Below, one piece after another: positions 54,260 through 63,916 of a stretch of 64,000 nt of DNA. The position numbers and the translations under genes are program-made. Under the pieces are notes generated by a model. The model saw nothing but the letters and a program-made list of their open reading frames with translations, had not been told where the DNA came from and did not search any database. The stretch is from positions 434,001-498,000 of the forward strand of contig JAHDVF020001375.1 in NCBI GenBank assembly GCA_022606425.2, written 5' to 3'. Numbering within the stretch: position 1 is the first letter of the stretch; each line of letters opens with the position of its first letter. This DNA is from Lepidostoma basale. Lineage: Eukaryota; Arthropoda; Insecta; Trichoptera; Lepidostomatidae.

Positions 54260-54570
54260 TGACAACAACAACAAACCATCACGCCGTTTCTCCACAGGGG
54301 TAGGCAGAGAGAATGGACCGCCACACTACTCTATCCTGACATATCTCTCTAGGTTCCTCCACATTCATACAGCGAGTCATACACGCACGTCGATTCATCC
54401 GGCTTCTGACATGACCAACCTTTAAAATTTGATTAATCTGGTCTACCTCGAATCCGTACTCCATTTACATCGTTAACGTATACTTTTTTTAACCATTCTT
54501 TCTTCACACATGCGCTCCATGTGTCCGAACCAACGCAGCGATCCTTTCATAACTTCTTTCGCTCTACATT
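54260..54570 (-). pseudogene. RTE-like LINE family A variant, C-terminal fragment
   Basis: Minus reading: a GHMERMCEERMVKK-like start, then VDQINQILKVGHVRSRMNRR, ACMTRCMNVEEPREICQDRV, VWRSILSAYPCGETA and a stop, with a TTG-type tail (plus strand ACAACAACAAC at 54260-54270). It lies between the two host genes. Same subfamily as 23775..24140. Confidence 0.8.
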
Positions 54571-54713
54571 TCTCTATAATATCAGCTAATATTCTATGAT
54601 TTATTATATTATTTTTACAAAGATAAGATTAAGAATCTATTTGTAATGAAAAATCTCGGATACTCACTTTAACAATGTTTATAGTGTTAACAAAGATAAA
54701 AAAGTTCACTTAC

Positions 54714-56419
54714 CCGTATGGATATATGTATGTTTTTTCATATCCGATTTCTGGTGGAATCTCTTCCCACAGTACTGACAGGGGTAGGGTCTGGTGTCCG
54801 AGTGGATGAGGAGGTGTGTGGATAAGGTGCTCGATCTTTTGAAGGTCTTCCCGCACTGCTTACACTCGAACACTTTCTCCACGCTGTGGACCGCCCTGCA
54901 GATCGAAAGGAAATTAGCATCATTCATGATGATAGCTAAAATATTTCTTCTAAAATATATTTGTCAACACCTTGTGTTGTGGATTCCCATTTGAAAAAAA
55001 AATTGAAAACATCGTATTTTTTCCCTTTTCATAAACCTGTTTCTGGAAACAGACTAATTTTTTCAGTGTAGAAATTTTAACAAATAAACCGGTGTCGACC
55101 TTCGTGGCTGAGTGGTAAGAGCTCCGACTTCCATTCTCAAGGTCCCGGGTTCGATTCCCGGCGATGGCAGTGTGATTGTCACCTGTCATTGGTCTGGTGT
55201 AGAATTCACGTGACAATAAAATGACCTATCACATGTCACGAGAAACAAAATAAAAGCTAAAATAAAATTGTGTATTGGGTTCAAGCGACCTGTTGTATAC
55301 AAGGAGAAAAAAAAGAATTCGACACTGATGAAGGGCTTCTGTGTCCCAAAATATGTTTGTGAAAAATACAAAAAAGTGTTGTGAAAATACAATGTTTTCA
55401 CAACTTTATTCAAGTAGCTAAAACAGGAGCAGAATAGAAAAGGAATAGTTAAATTAATTGAACAGTTAGTTACCTATGTTGACTCAGGCTAATTTCGTGT
55501 CCAAAAGTCTTGTTGCAGAGTTCGCAAGCGAAGGGTCGCTTGCCGTTGTGTGACCGCCGGGCGTGGACCTCCAATCCATGGGGCGTGGAGAACATTTTCT
55601 CGCACTTCACGCACGAGAATACGTCCGAGAGTGGATGGCCGTGGGAGTGCGCCCCAGGCCTTAATAACAGCTGGTGCTGCGCGTGGAGCTGACTCAAACG
55701 AAAGAGTTCTTCCGCGGGGAGAGGACAATAAGGCGATCCGCCCTGTCCACCTCCCGCTTGAAGAGCCGCAGCCGCAGCCGCTTGCACGGCGCTAAGGTAA
55801 AAAGAAGCAGGATTTGTGAAGAATCCTCTTTCGTCGCCTTCTTTTCCTCCCATCATTGGACTAGATGGATACATCCCAGGATGGAAGAATCCCGGTGGCA
55901 CAAACTGTCTCTGAAAAAACCCTTGGCTCGTGCCAGGGGAGTATTCTTGACTACTTTTTTGTAAATTAGAGTCTCTTAAAAAACCGGCGAAAGGATTGTT
56001 TGGGTAGAATAAGGACCGTGTGACGGATACTGTTTCACTGAAAGAAGGGCCTTCTGCTGGTGGTGACCGTTGCGCGCGCGGAAGGTCGGGCCGCAGGAGC
56101 GCGCTCACGGAAAAGGTTTCCGATCGCTTCATGGGCGGGCTGTGGCTCAGGCGAGTGGCGAGGGCGGGCGGAGGCGGCGACGGCGAGTCCAAGATCCGAG
56201 GCGGGGGCGGGGAGTCCACCTCCAGCTCGGGAGACGTTGACCGGGACCTGGAGCGCGAGCGCGACCGGGAGCGGGTGGGGCTGCACGGGGACTCCGTTCT
56301 CTCCATGGCGGCGTACATCGCCTTCGGGTACATGTTGTTGTTGTGCAGTGGAATGACATCCTCTTCTTCGTCGTCTGTTTTATCTGCCATCAGTCGACTG
56401 ATTCCAAATTTGATTTGCT
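54714..56419 (-). CDS. sens: Senseless/GFI1-type zinc-finger transcription factor (partial)
   Basis: Two exons are visible: 55474..56419 (acceptor TTATCTTTCAG, donor GTAACT) and 54714..54895 (acceptor CTGCAG, donor GTAAGT). They join inside one arginine codon. Counting from the ATG at 56388-56390: a serine-arginine run (41-51), [10 protein letters not shown] (93-102), an alanine run near 206, then C2H2 fingers 1 (C260, C263, H276, H281; [15 protein letters not shown]) and 2 (C289, C292, H305, H309, split by the intron). Exon 2 holds finger 3 (C317, C320, H333, H337; [16 protein letters not shown]) and finger 4 (C345, C348, H361, H365; [20 protein letters not shown]). Finger 3-4 wording is nearly that of vertebrate GFI1, so assignment is firm. 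The frame stays open 9 codons upstream of the ATG to the acceptor (QIKFGISRL), so the true start is probably in an unseen 5' exon. The donor after finger 4 shows that more coding lies downstream; that exon was not found. In flies Senseless is a proneural, DNA-binding regulator of sensory organ precursors. Confidence 0.93.
55095..55250 (+). repeat. tRNA-derived SINE-1 in the senseless intron
   Basis: TTCGTGGCTGAGTGGTAAG (A box with one change), GGGTTCGATTCCCGGCG (B box), then GTCTGGTGTAGAATTCACG and ACCTATCACATGTCACG. The downstream tail is ATTGGGTTCAAGCGACCTG, TTGTATAC, not the GATTTGGCTC tail of other copies. Antisense to senseless. Confidence 0.8.
55320..55365 (+). repeat. Decayed hammerhead relic (GGGCTTCTG family) in the senseless intron
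   Basis: CTGATGA, AGGGCTTCTGTGTCC, then CAAAATATGTT where GAAACATGTT is expected. Core destroyed. Confidence 0.5.
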
Positions 56420-56471
56420 CTGAAAGATAATCAAAACAAAAAAAAATATAGTATTTATTTAGTTAAGCGTT

Positions 56472-56700
56472 CGACGACCTTCGTGGCAGAGTGTTAAGAG
56501 CTCTGACTGCCCTACCGAAGGTTCTAGGTTCGATTCCCGGCGATGGCAGTGTGATTGTCACACTGTCTTTGGTCTGGTGCAGATTTCTCGTGACAGTAAA
56601 ATGGCGATAGATTGGCTACCTATCACATGTCACGAGAATCAATATACCAGCTTAAAAACAAATTATATACAGTAATTGGGTTCAAACGACCTGTTGTATA
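56472..56700 (+). repeat. tRNA-derived SINE-1, alternative-tail subfamily
   Basis: CGACCTTCGTGGCAGAGTG, GGTTCGATTCCCGGCG, body GCGATAGATTGGCTACC, then ATTGGGTTCAAACGACCTG, TTGTATAC. It lies about 50 bp upstream of the senseless exon acceptor, so it is in the upstream intron and antisense to the gene. Confidence 0.8.
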
Positions 56701-56714
56701 CGTAAAAAAAAACA

Positions 56715-56840
56715 CAGCCTGGCAAAACCAATCACTGTTTAATAAAGACAAATGTGGAAGTAGTGGAACCGTAGTAGAATAGTGTGGCGGTCCATCCTCT
56801 CTGTCTACCCCTCGGAAAACAGCGTGATAGTTAGTTAAAA
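56715..56840 (+). repeat. Hammerhead-like family D relic plus LINE family A stub
   Basis: GCCTGGCAAAACCAATCACTG and AATAAAGACAAATGTGGAAG match 10535..10742. Directly after, GTGTGGCGGTCCATCCTCTC, GCGTGATAGTTAGTT is a very short family A 3' end. Confidence 0.5.
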
Positions 56841-56849
56841 CCAAATACG

Positions 56850-57065
56850 AATAAAATTGTATGTTTTCTTGAATTTTTTTTATGTGAATGATCTCTTTTG
56901 CCTTGCTTAGGCATTATCAAATGTTTCGTAAACGTATCACGTTGCCTATTGCTGTTATATACCCAGTGTAAATTGACAATTAATAATGCCTTAGCAAAGC
57001 GAAAGAAATCATTCACATAAAATGTAATAAAACTTCTAGAAAACAAATGTTTTTATTCGTATTTA
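56850..57065. repeat. Hairpin family H, complete copy
   Basis: Left TGTTTTCTTGAATTTTTTTT, GCCTTGCTTAGGCATTATC; right ATAATGCCTTAGCAAAGCG, AAAGAAATCATTCACATAAA, CTTCTAGAAAACAAATG. About 60 bp of other sequence sits in the loop. Confidence 0.65.
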
Positions 57066-57224
57066 TCAAAATATGATAGCATTTTTGTAATTTTCACGAA
57101 TCTATTATATTATCAGCAGTGAATAACGCAAATAATTTGTCACACTGTCGAGCGACATTAAAATGATATAAATAATAATTTGCTCCCATTTGAAAAGGTC
57201 TAACAAATACAGTGATCATAATAA

Positions 57225-57765
57225 AATCAAGTTTGTCGTGCCCCTGGCTCGCGGTGTGGCACCCGTGAGATCGGGAGATCGGTACCCGAGCTGGCGGTAC
57301 TACTCCCTGTCGGCACCCTCCGCTCATCACCGCGAGCCAGATCCGAATGTGAAATGAGCTGTATCATGTTGTGTAAAGTGTAAATTGACTTTCATCCCTT
57401 GGCGATGGGCAAACCCCCTTAATTAACACGTTAGCGAGGGAGGCCTCCCCTGTCCCGCTTATGATTTACATGGATCCGAATTTATCGGATTTCGCGCCGG
57501 GAGGGGAGCGAGGGCAAGTGTAATGATAATAATAATAAATACGCCCAGCCAGTGCACTATTCTCCCCGTGAATAGCGGCGCAGATGATTGTCGTATTGTT
57601 GATCCGGCGCGCGCGCGAAGCGGGACTAAAGCGCGATTCGCGGCGGTGCGTACAAAGGCGCGCCGAATTTTCTAGGTTATGATTTTGTGCACTTGTTTGC
57701 CGCTTTAGGACACCCCGGGAACCCTTCTGCATTAATATACATTGAGGATTAATCTTTGTTTGCGA
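57225..57765. promoter_or_regulatory. GC-rich blocks upstream of the visible senseless exons
   Basis: Two dense blocks: 57225-57350 (GGCACCCGTGAGATCGGGAG, inverted CTGGCTCGCGGTG/CACCGCGAGCCAG) and 57470-57765 (GATCCGGCGCGCGCGCGAAG). Both are non-repetitive and could be a promoter, 5' exon or enhancer of the minus-strand gene. No ATG-donor combination fitting the required phase was found. Confidence 0.35.
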
Positions 57766-57789
57766 GGAAAAGCGAAACAAATATTGTCA

Positions 57790-58160
57790 CGCTTTACAAA
57801 ATGATGCACACATTGTGTTATGTGACATTGAATAGCGCAATCAAACTTCTGCTCAAATAAACTTGTGGGTTCAATCTATTGTGTTCATAAGCAAGGAATT
57901 ATGTCTTATATTTAAACATGAATGTTTGTATTCGTTCTCTATGCATTCGCACATCGTTCATCCTATTGAGTTGAAACTTTGTACAGTTGTTGTTGGTAAT
58001 GTTGGCGTTTTATCTGACATTTGGAGCCGATGGAGAATTGAATAATAATTAAAAAGAGCATTACAACGCACATAAAAATAACATCACATTTTTTTAATAT
58101 ATAGAAGAAATAAATAATTATTCTTCTTCTCAAACGTATTCCTCATCATTGAGGGTAGTG
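57790..58160. other. Unassigned stretch
   Basis: No gene. TTGAGTTGAAACTTTGTACA and similar words near 57970 may be an old repeat. Confidence 0.3.
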
Positions 58161-58164
58161 TCCA

Positions 58165-58520
58165 TTCTGTTAACTATTGACCATGGCACGCCATGCGCTC
58201 CTGTCATCCGTCAGTCTCCAGGCTGCAGCTAATAAGAGACCAGTCAGATCCCTGATTTGATCGGACCAGCGGATGAGCTTTTCAAGGTTGTCCTGATCTC
58301 TCAGGGCTATGTGTCCAAAATATTTCAGCACTCTCTGAGAGCATATCCGCGAGAGTCTTGCCTTGATATCCAGCTGGTCAATGATTGACTGGTTTGTTTT
58401 TCTTTCCGTCCAGGGTATACGGAGCATTCTTTGCCAGCACCACACCTCAAAGAATCACTTTGGACCTCTCTGATGTTCGCATAGTCCAAGATTCGCAACC
58501 ATAAAGGAATATGGAGAAAA
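58165..58520 (-). pseudogene. LINE family D, C-terminal fragment
   Basis: Minus: YGCESWTMRTSER-like start, frameshift, MWCWQRMLRIPWTERKTNQS, IIDQLDIKARLSRICSQRVL, KYFGHIALRDQDNLEKL, RWSDQIRDLTGLLLAAAWR, then RSAWRAMVNS. Compare 18185..18615. Confidence 0.8.
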
Positions 58521-58914
58521 CAAGGGTTTAAACTAGTCTCATCTTGGTCTTGTTGAAGATATTATTGTCTTGCCATATTTGGTGAGCTATATTAAACTAT
58601 TAATAATTATTAAATCAAAACAAATCTGATTAAAGTTTAATACGCACGCATAAAAACACATGTTTTGAAACTAAAACTAAACAATATATATTTTTTTTAA
58701 AGCGAATTTTTGCTGATTTTTTAATAAAAATCTGCATTATGAGATTCCATTGTGTACATGGGTCTTAAAAAAATACGATTTTTGAAATAGCACACAGAAA
58801 ATTGGTTAATTATTCATAACTGATAAACAAATAAAACATCGAACCCCTTTTGATGTAACGAAAGCACACTTCATGGAATATTAAACTCGTTTTTAAATAT
58901 ACGATCGAGGAATA

Positions 58915-59255
58915 TATGACAATCAATCATGGCCTATACTGTCATGTCAGTAGACAAGCGAGGGCCCTGGGGAGGCAGAACTCGCCGTAAACTATTCCGA
59001 AGGTAAACTCAGGTAGAACAAAGATTTTTCATAAAACACAATACGATTCGAGGACGCTTTTCTTTTACGGTTCGGGTATTCCCCTAGGCGGCCTACGCTG
59101 AACAGTTCCTAAGTGTAGCAACAGGGCCCATTCGACCGTAGTTTGAATATTTTAATGCACTCGCAATGTTTGCTTATTTATCTTGACGGATGGAAATAAT
59201 TTAACTTCTAGTAAGCGATTGAGCGAGAACGACATCTGCTGGAGGAATTGCGAAC
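58915..59255. promoter_or_regulatory. GC-richer block, candidate regulatory element
   Basis: Non-repetitive, with GCGAGGGCCCTGGGGAGG and CCCCTAGGCGGCCTACGC. No ORF. Confidence 0.35.
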
Positions 59256-59264
59256 TATTACACA

Positions 59265-59345
59265 ATTGACTAACTAATTAACCATCAGGCCGTTTCTTCG
59301 GAGAGGTAGTCTTTTACTACGCGGACGATGCCTTTCTCGTTGCGG
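59265..59345. repeat. LINE mosaic: family A stub (minus) and an RT active-site fragment (plus)
   Basis: ACTAACTAATTAACCATC and GGCCGTTTCTTCGGAGAGG are a minus-strand family A end. Immediately after, a plus frame encodes VFYYADDAFLVADLV, the catalytic YADD box of an RT, in about 45 bp. It then joins the family B end. Confidence 0.6.
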
Positions 59346-59346
59346 A

Positions 59347-59945
59347 TTTAGTTAGAAAGTTTCAATCCTGGGATTGGTTTGCAGCAATTTCTTCTATTGT
59401 TCTCTTCCATTCTTCCCTGTCTTGTGCGGCTCTTTTGAAATGTACATATGATGAGCAGCGCACGTCCACCAACAGGTCCTCCAGGTACTCTCGGCGTGGG
59501 CGTCCCCTAGAGTTTGTCCCCTCGGTCATACCCTCCATTATGGCATGCAAGAGACCTTCTTGACGTATTACATGGCCGATCCATCTTGCACGCCTTTCGG
59601 ACAAGGTCCTGAGCAGGTGCCACCCTCCTTCGATTTCTTGAAGAACTCCCTCATTGGTGATGTGGTCTCTCCAGGAAAATCCTAATAGTCTTCTATAGGA
59701 CCACATCTCAAAAGCCTCTATCTCTTTCGGATAGGCACCATGTCTCGCAGTCGTACATCAAGAGACTCCATACATAGGTCTTGATGAGGAGTATTCTTAG
59801 TTTTAGGTCTATATTATTTGATTCTATTATTTTCGACCTTTTTATTAAATGCAAGCCTAGCCTGATGTATACGGCTGTCGACCTCGCTCTTAGACCGACC
59901 GTCCCATGTTATTTTGCTCCCGAGGTAGACAAACTCTTTGGTGTT
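59347..59945 (-). pseudogene. LINE family B, C-terminal fragment, longer copy
   Basis: Minus: EFVYLGSKITWDGRSKSEVD, SRI, a decayed middle, then the frame MWSYRRLLGFSWRDHITNEG to IAANQSQD. Shares the 3' boundary GTTAGAAAGTTTCAATCCTG with 11789..12215. A small deletion at about 59722 and stops upstream break the ORF. Confidence 0.8.
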
Positions 59946-59946
59946 C

Positions 59947-60163
59947 TTTAGTAAGAGAATTTGGAGCAGGTGAGTGAATTTGTGTATTTAGGTAGCATGT
60001 TCACAGCGGATGGCCGAATGGATAGTGACGTCGAAAGAAGGGTTAGTGCAGGTAACAAAGTGAATGGAGTTTTAAAAATAGTTATTGGAAACAAGAATTT
60101 ATCAATGAAAGCGAAAACGGCCGTTCACAATGGAGTTCTGGTCCCAACCCTAATGTATGGAAG
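59947..60163 (+). pseudogene. RTE-like LINE family A, middle fragment
   Basis: An open frame: EQVSEFVYLGSMFTADGRM, RRVSAGNKVNGVLKIVIGNK, TAVHNGVLVPTLMYGS, then cut by the CR1-like insertion exactly where EAWNWQ should follow. Confidence 0.85.
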
Positions 60164-60640
60164 CAAATCAAATCAAATCAGTTTATTTTCTCAAAATATA
60201 TTATAGTACAAACAATTTTTATAGTTTAAGACATCTATTGAGAACAGGTACCTAAAATATAATAAATATATAATACCAGGAACGCATGAGAGATGGTTCA
60301 ACATTAGGAATACAAGATACTCTCCAAAGTCAAGAGTATTTGTCTTCTGAACGTACTTTCACGAATATGAAAGACATCGATCTCCAAAGCGATCACGTTC
60401 GGAAGTTTGATTGCTTTCCCCACTGGCATCACCAGGGGCAGGTTGGTTCTGCATGCTGGGAGATAAAACAGTCTGTGCTGACGCTGTCAAAGATAATCAT
60501 CCGGAACATAAAGATGGATAGCCTCCAAGATGACGGAATTCTCAAAGAATCCCCTGATAAGTCTGAAGAAATGGGTTAGTGTGCACCCATCCCTTCTTAT
60601 CTGTTAACTTTTGGTCCCCAGCATGCCCAAGAGGAATGCA
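60164..60640 (-). pseudogene. CR1/jockey-like LINE 3' fragment inserted in family A
   Basis: The plus strand starts with AAATCAAATCAAATCAG (the tail), then the complement of the 3' UTR and coding region similar to 2643-3050 (SSE.DVFHIRESTF, RQHRLFYLPACRTNLPLV). Frameshifts present. Confidence 0.8.
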
Positions 60641-60745
60641 GTTTCTACATTTATACATCGTAACACGCATGCTCGTCGATTTTCCGACTTCGAATGTGGC
60701 CGCTTTTTAGTATTTGATTAATTTGGTCATGCCATGCTTTGAAAT
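60640..60745 (-). repeat. RTE-like LINE family A fragment
   Basis: Complement of the SRKSTSMRVTMYK and TKLIKY-like stretch of family A; both ends are cut. Confidence 0.5.
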
Positions 60746-60774
60746 TAAAATGAATGGCAGTGTACAATATGTAA

Positions 60775-61255
60775 TAATCTTTACATATATAATTCTTCTG
60801 TACGGGCGTATGTAGTTGAACTCATCCTAAACGGCTCGACCGATTTTGATGAATTATTTGTGTGTGTGTGTGTTTAAATGGGTCCCTGGATGGTTCAAAT
60901 TCACAATATATCGCCTCTTTGCAAGAATAACGTGACATTTCGAAAATCAAATCCGCCGTGTTCAACATTATTTTCAACAGAAACATGGTATTTTTAAAGT
61001 GAAAAACAGAGAATTTATGAGGGAAAGAGACAACACAACTGTGGTATATTGTGTTGTCACGTTGTCTCTTTCAAACGGGTATCTTGTTTCATTTTTAATT
61101 TTTTAAATTTTTCGAGATAACACGTTATTCTTGCGATATAGTAAAAATATAATGTAGGAATGATATCTCTCAGACAAAAAATGTATTATAAAATTACGAA
61201 TTTATTAAAGATATAAACGTGCTGGCCGTTGTCTACCGTAGTCAAAGCAAAAACT
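60775..61255. repeat. Interspersed repeat with GACCGATTTTGATG word
   Basis: TTCTGTACGGGCGTATGTAG, AAACGGCTCGACCGATTTTG and a (GT)n patch resemble a repeat often seen in lepidopteran genomes, possibly Helitron-derived (from memory). An inner hairpin GAGACAACACAACTG/GTGTTGTCACGTTGTCTC lies at 61028-61069. No termini identified. Confidence 0.4.
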
Positions 61256-61291
61256 TTAATTAAATAATTAAAATGAATTAATGTCTACTGA

Positions 61292-61330
61292 TGATGAAAT
61301 AAACTGATTTGATTTGATTTGATTTGAAAA
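61292..61330 (+). repeat. CR1/jockey-like LINE tail stub
   Basis: GAAATAAACTGATTTGATTT and further GATTT units; a 3' end of under 40 bp. Confidence 0.6.
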
Positions 61331-61339
61331 CTGTTGGCA

Positions 61340-61980
61340 TCGCATATGTTATAACAAAGGTTATGTTAAAAGTACTTTTATTTTACGAGCATGTCTTATT
61401 TTGTGTAATCCACAAATAAAACATATTAATAAATGAAAATATTTAAATTTGGATTTTTTTTCAAATGTTGTTGTTCTAGCATTTAAAAAATATCCACAAA
61501 AAGGTGTGAAGTAGTGAAAGGGCGTTCAGTCCAGTTCATTCGGATTTATCCATTTATATGCAAATTGAGAATTAATCATCCCTAGCCGCGGGTCAAACGT
61601 TTTTAATTTGTTAAAAGCGTGCAAAAATAACAATCTCGATGAACCAGCTTTTTTGCCAGCGCGCGCTTTACTGCAAAGGGTATGCAATGTATTATACAAA
61701 TGCATTGCACTGTTTGCAATTAAGGGTGTACTTTATTAGCTGCACCTGTTGTTTTAGGCAAATTGCCTTTTTTATAAACAAAGATAGAAATAATTTATTC
61801 ATAGAAGCATTTCAGTTATACTCGTACACCTACTCTATTGTTAATTAAATTCGCTAGATGTAAATTTTCCTTGCAATCCTTAGAATGCTAAACGTTAACG
61901 TTATTCGCAAAATCATCTAGAAATGCTAAAACACATTGTCATCGCCTAAAAGATGTCTCATAAATCCTTGAATTATATAT
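61340..61980. other. Unassigned stretch
   Basis: A richer patch at 61580-61720 (CCAGCGCGCGCTTTACTGC) is non-repetitive. No gene. Confidence 0.3.
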
Positions 61981-61984
61981 TCAT

Positions 61985-62300
61985 TTAGTTAACCAACTTA
62001 AAAAAATATTTAAAAACACGACATATTTCGGAGGATACTGCCATCTTTAGGTGTAAAAATATAATTAAAACTAAACAAAGAGAGACTAATAAAAACGTTT
62101 TTAAAAATCGATTAAATAATTCAAATTTGAAAATTAACCTGTGCTACTTGTTATAAGTAGGTACTAACAATTAAATGTATTTTAAATGTGTTTTTATTAG
62201 TCATTATTTGTTTAGTTTTTATTATATTTTTACACCTGAAGATGGAGGTATCCTCCGAAACATGTCGTTTTTTTAAAAATATTTTTTATTAAATAGTGGA
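61985..62300. mobile_element. Fold-back element, GGAGG hammerhead family
   Basis: Inverted arms from AAAAAATATTTAAAAACACG (61999) to its complement ending at about 62290, with the inner AACTAAACAAA and TTTGTTTAGTT also paired. The left (minus) arm is decayed (CTAAAGA, mispaired helix II); the right arm holds a complete core. The flank TTAAATAGTGGATTA and CAAAGTTTTTCAATTTCCTA matches the other copy at about 25665-25700. Confidence 0.7.
62224..62282 (+). ncRNA. Type I hammerhead ribozyme, near-complete motif
   Basis: ATATTTTT (62224-62231) pairs with AAAAATAT (62275-62282). The proximal pair is AC/GT. CTGAAGA is at 62236-62242; helix II GGAGG/CCTCC at 62244-62248 and 62252-62256 with loop TAT; GAAA at 62257-62260; palindromic ACATGT then C at 62266 (GUC). 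Layout matches the 7508..7570 motif. Confidence 0.68.
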
Positions 62301-63100
62301 TTAAACAAAGTTTTTCAATTTCCTATGTTTATACTTTGGAATTCCAATTGAATGCCTTATCGTTCAATATAAAGAAGGTATCTATAAAACCAATATAATG
62401 ATCACAATTTCATATACATTTTAAATTAAAATAATCTATGTGCGATAAAATGATGTATTTCGCTTGTACCCTCTTACAAAGAAGCAAAATAGTAAGAGAG
62501 GGTGCAGATTAGTTTTTTTTTTTACTTGTGGCAGTATTTTTCGCTGGTATTTTGAAAACCATTGCAGTATCCAAAAGGTTAAAAGCGGAGAAAAATTTGT
62601 ATTGGATTGAGAATCAGGTGTAAAGGAAAATCGTGGGCGCTGGAATTGCAGCGGGAACTTGGATAAATAAGAGTTATCGGTTTATTCTATCTATCTATTG
62701 CATACTCTCCTAGCATGGTTTTTCTGTATGCTTGGAAGGAGATTCTAAAGCAATTTATATCCTGCATACATCGTAGCTTGAGCACGGTTGTTTAAGCTTG
62801 ACTCTACTAGCCCGATATGGCGTCATATGGCAAAAATGATTGAGTGATTTAGTCATTAACTAACACTCAACAAACAAGTATTTGTATACATTCAAAATGT
62901 TGTATAAAAAAACTGGTCCAAGTTAAAAGCATAAAAATTGGAGACATCTCCAGGCGTAATCTAGCACTGTATGATAATTGCAAAGCCTTTCACAGTGTAT
63001 TAATAAAGATTTTCAGCTTAATGCTTTCCAATCTTAATGGATGGCGCTAGTGTAGATTGAACTAAAAAATGTGAAGTGCTGCGCAGCATTCTAGCATATA
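62300..63100. other. Mixed stretch, no gene
   Basis: AT-rich. A short repeat B end (AAGTATTTGTATACATTC, AAAATGTTGTATAAA) lies at 62876-62910. The palindrome TTGTACCCTCTTACAAAG/GTAAGAGAGGGTGC at 62464-62507 is a degraded hairpin. Confidence 0.4.
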
Positions 63101-63104
63101 TACA

Positions 63105-63292
63105 TCTTCCAAAAAAATTGTCAGACGTGGTGGTCGTAAGAAGGGCGGAATGGGGAATGTTGTTAAACATAAAGCGATGCTTAACCCAACCAATGACAGG
63201 TCATAAGTCCTGTAAGCGCCTAGACCACCATATTCTGTTCCCAGAAAACAATTAACATCTTCGTCTCTATTGAGATACAATTAATCCTTATT
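63105..63292 (-). repeat. Repeat B copy
   Basis: AAATTGTCAGACGTGGTGGT, GGGCGGAATGGGGAATGTTG, CAACCAATGACAGGTCATAA, GTAAGCGCCTAGACCACC, ATCTTCGTCTCTATTGAGAT; same order as 42600-42740. Confidence 0.8.
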
Positions 63293-63554
63293 AAAAAAGT
63301 AAATACTTTTTTAATGTAGTCACACTCTGTATTAATGACTAAGGGAACATATGAAACGTTTTACATGAAGCAACTAACCGTGGTAAGTAGTCATGCAGGC
63401 AGCCAAAGCAAGGCGATAGTTGTATGATAAACATAAATGAACATATATTTTTGTAGTTACATGTTTTTTTCAATGTTTTTACTTATATGTGAAAATATAA
63501 AAGTATAATAAAAACTTAATTACCTATCAATGATTGTAATTTTATATTGTTTGG

Positions 63555-63600
63555 AGGCCTTTGTCCAGGAGTGGACGGGAATAGGCTGAAGTAAATTGTT
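63555..63600 (+). repeat. LINE family E tail stub
   Basis: GGAGGCCTTTGTCCAGGAGT and GGACGGGAATAGGCTGAAG match the ends at 14556-14590 and 44559-44600. Confidence 0.55.
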
Positions 63601-63624
63601 TCATAGCTAGGTATATGAATTAAA

Positions 63625-63790
63625 AATAAATTATTAGTACGAATGAAAACGTCAGTTTTCTAGAAGTTTTATTATATTTTATGGGAATGACATGTTTCGC
63701 CTCTCTCAGGCATTATCAAATGTTTTCATTCGTATTAATTATTTAATATGGAGTTTATATCATTGTTCAAGAAACAATAAATAAAATTAA
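63625..63790. repeat. Hairpin family H copy, right arm mostly lost
   Basis: TTAGTACGAATGAAAACGTC, TTCTAGAAGTTTTATTATAT, GGGAATGACATGTTTCGCC, CAGGCATTATCAAATGTTT, then TTCATTCGTATTAATTATTT and TATGGAGTTTATATCATTG. Confidence 0.7.
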
Positions 63791-63916
63791 ATTATAAATG
63801 ACTAGAAAAAAATTATGTGAATGCAATTTCCTTTATAGATAATATAGATATAAAATTACGCAATAAACTTTGATATATGACACGGCAATGAATACAATGT
63901 TTAAGTATGTATTTAC

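Noticed and set aside
56020..56430. 136-codon plus-strand ORF and other frames opposite senseless exon 55474..56419
   Set aside because: They are antisense shadows of a GC-rich coding exon whose minus frame has zinc fingers, splice sites and homology.
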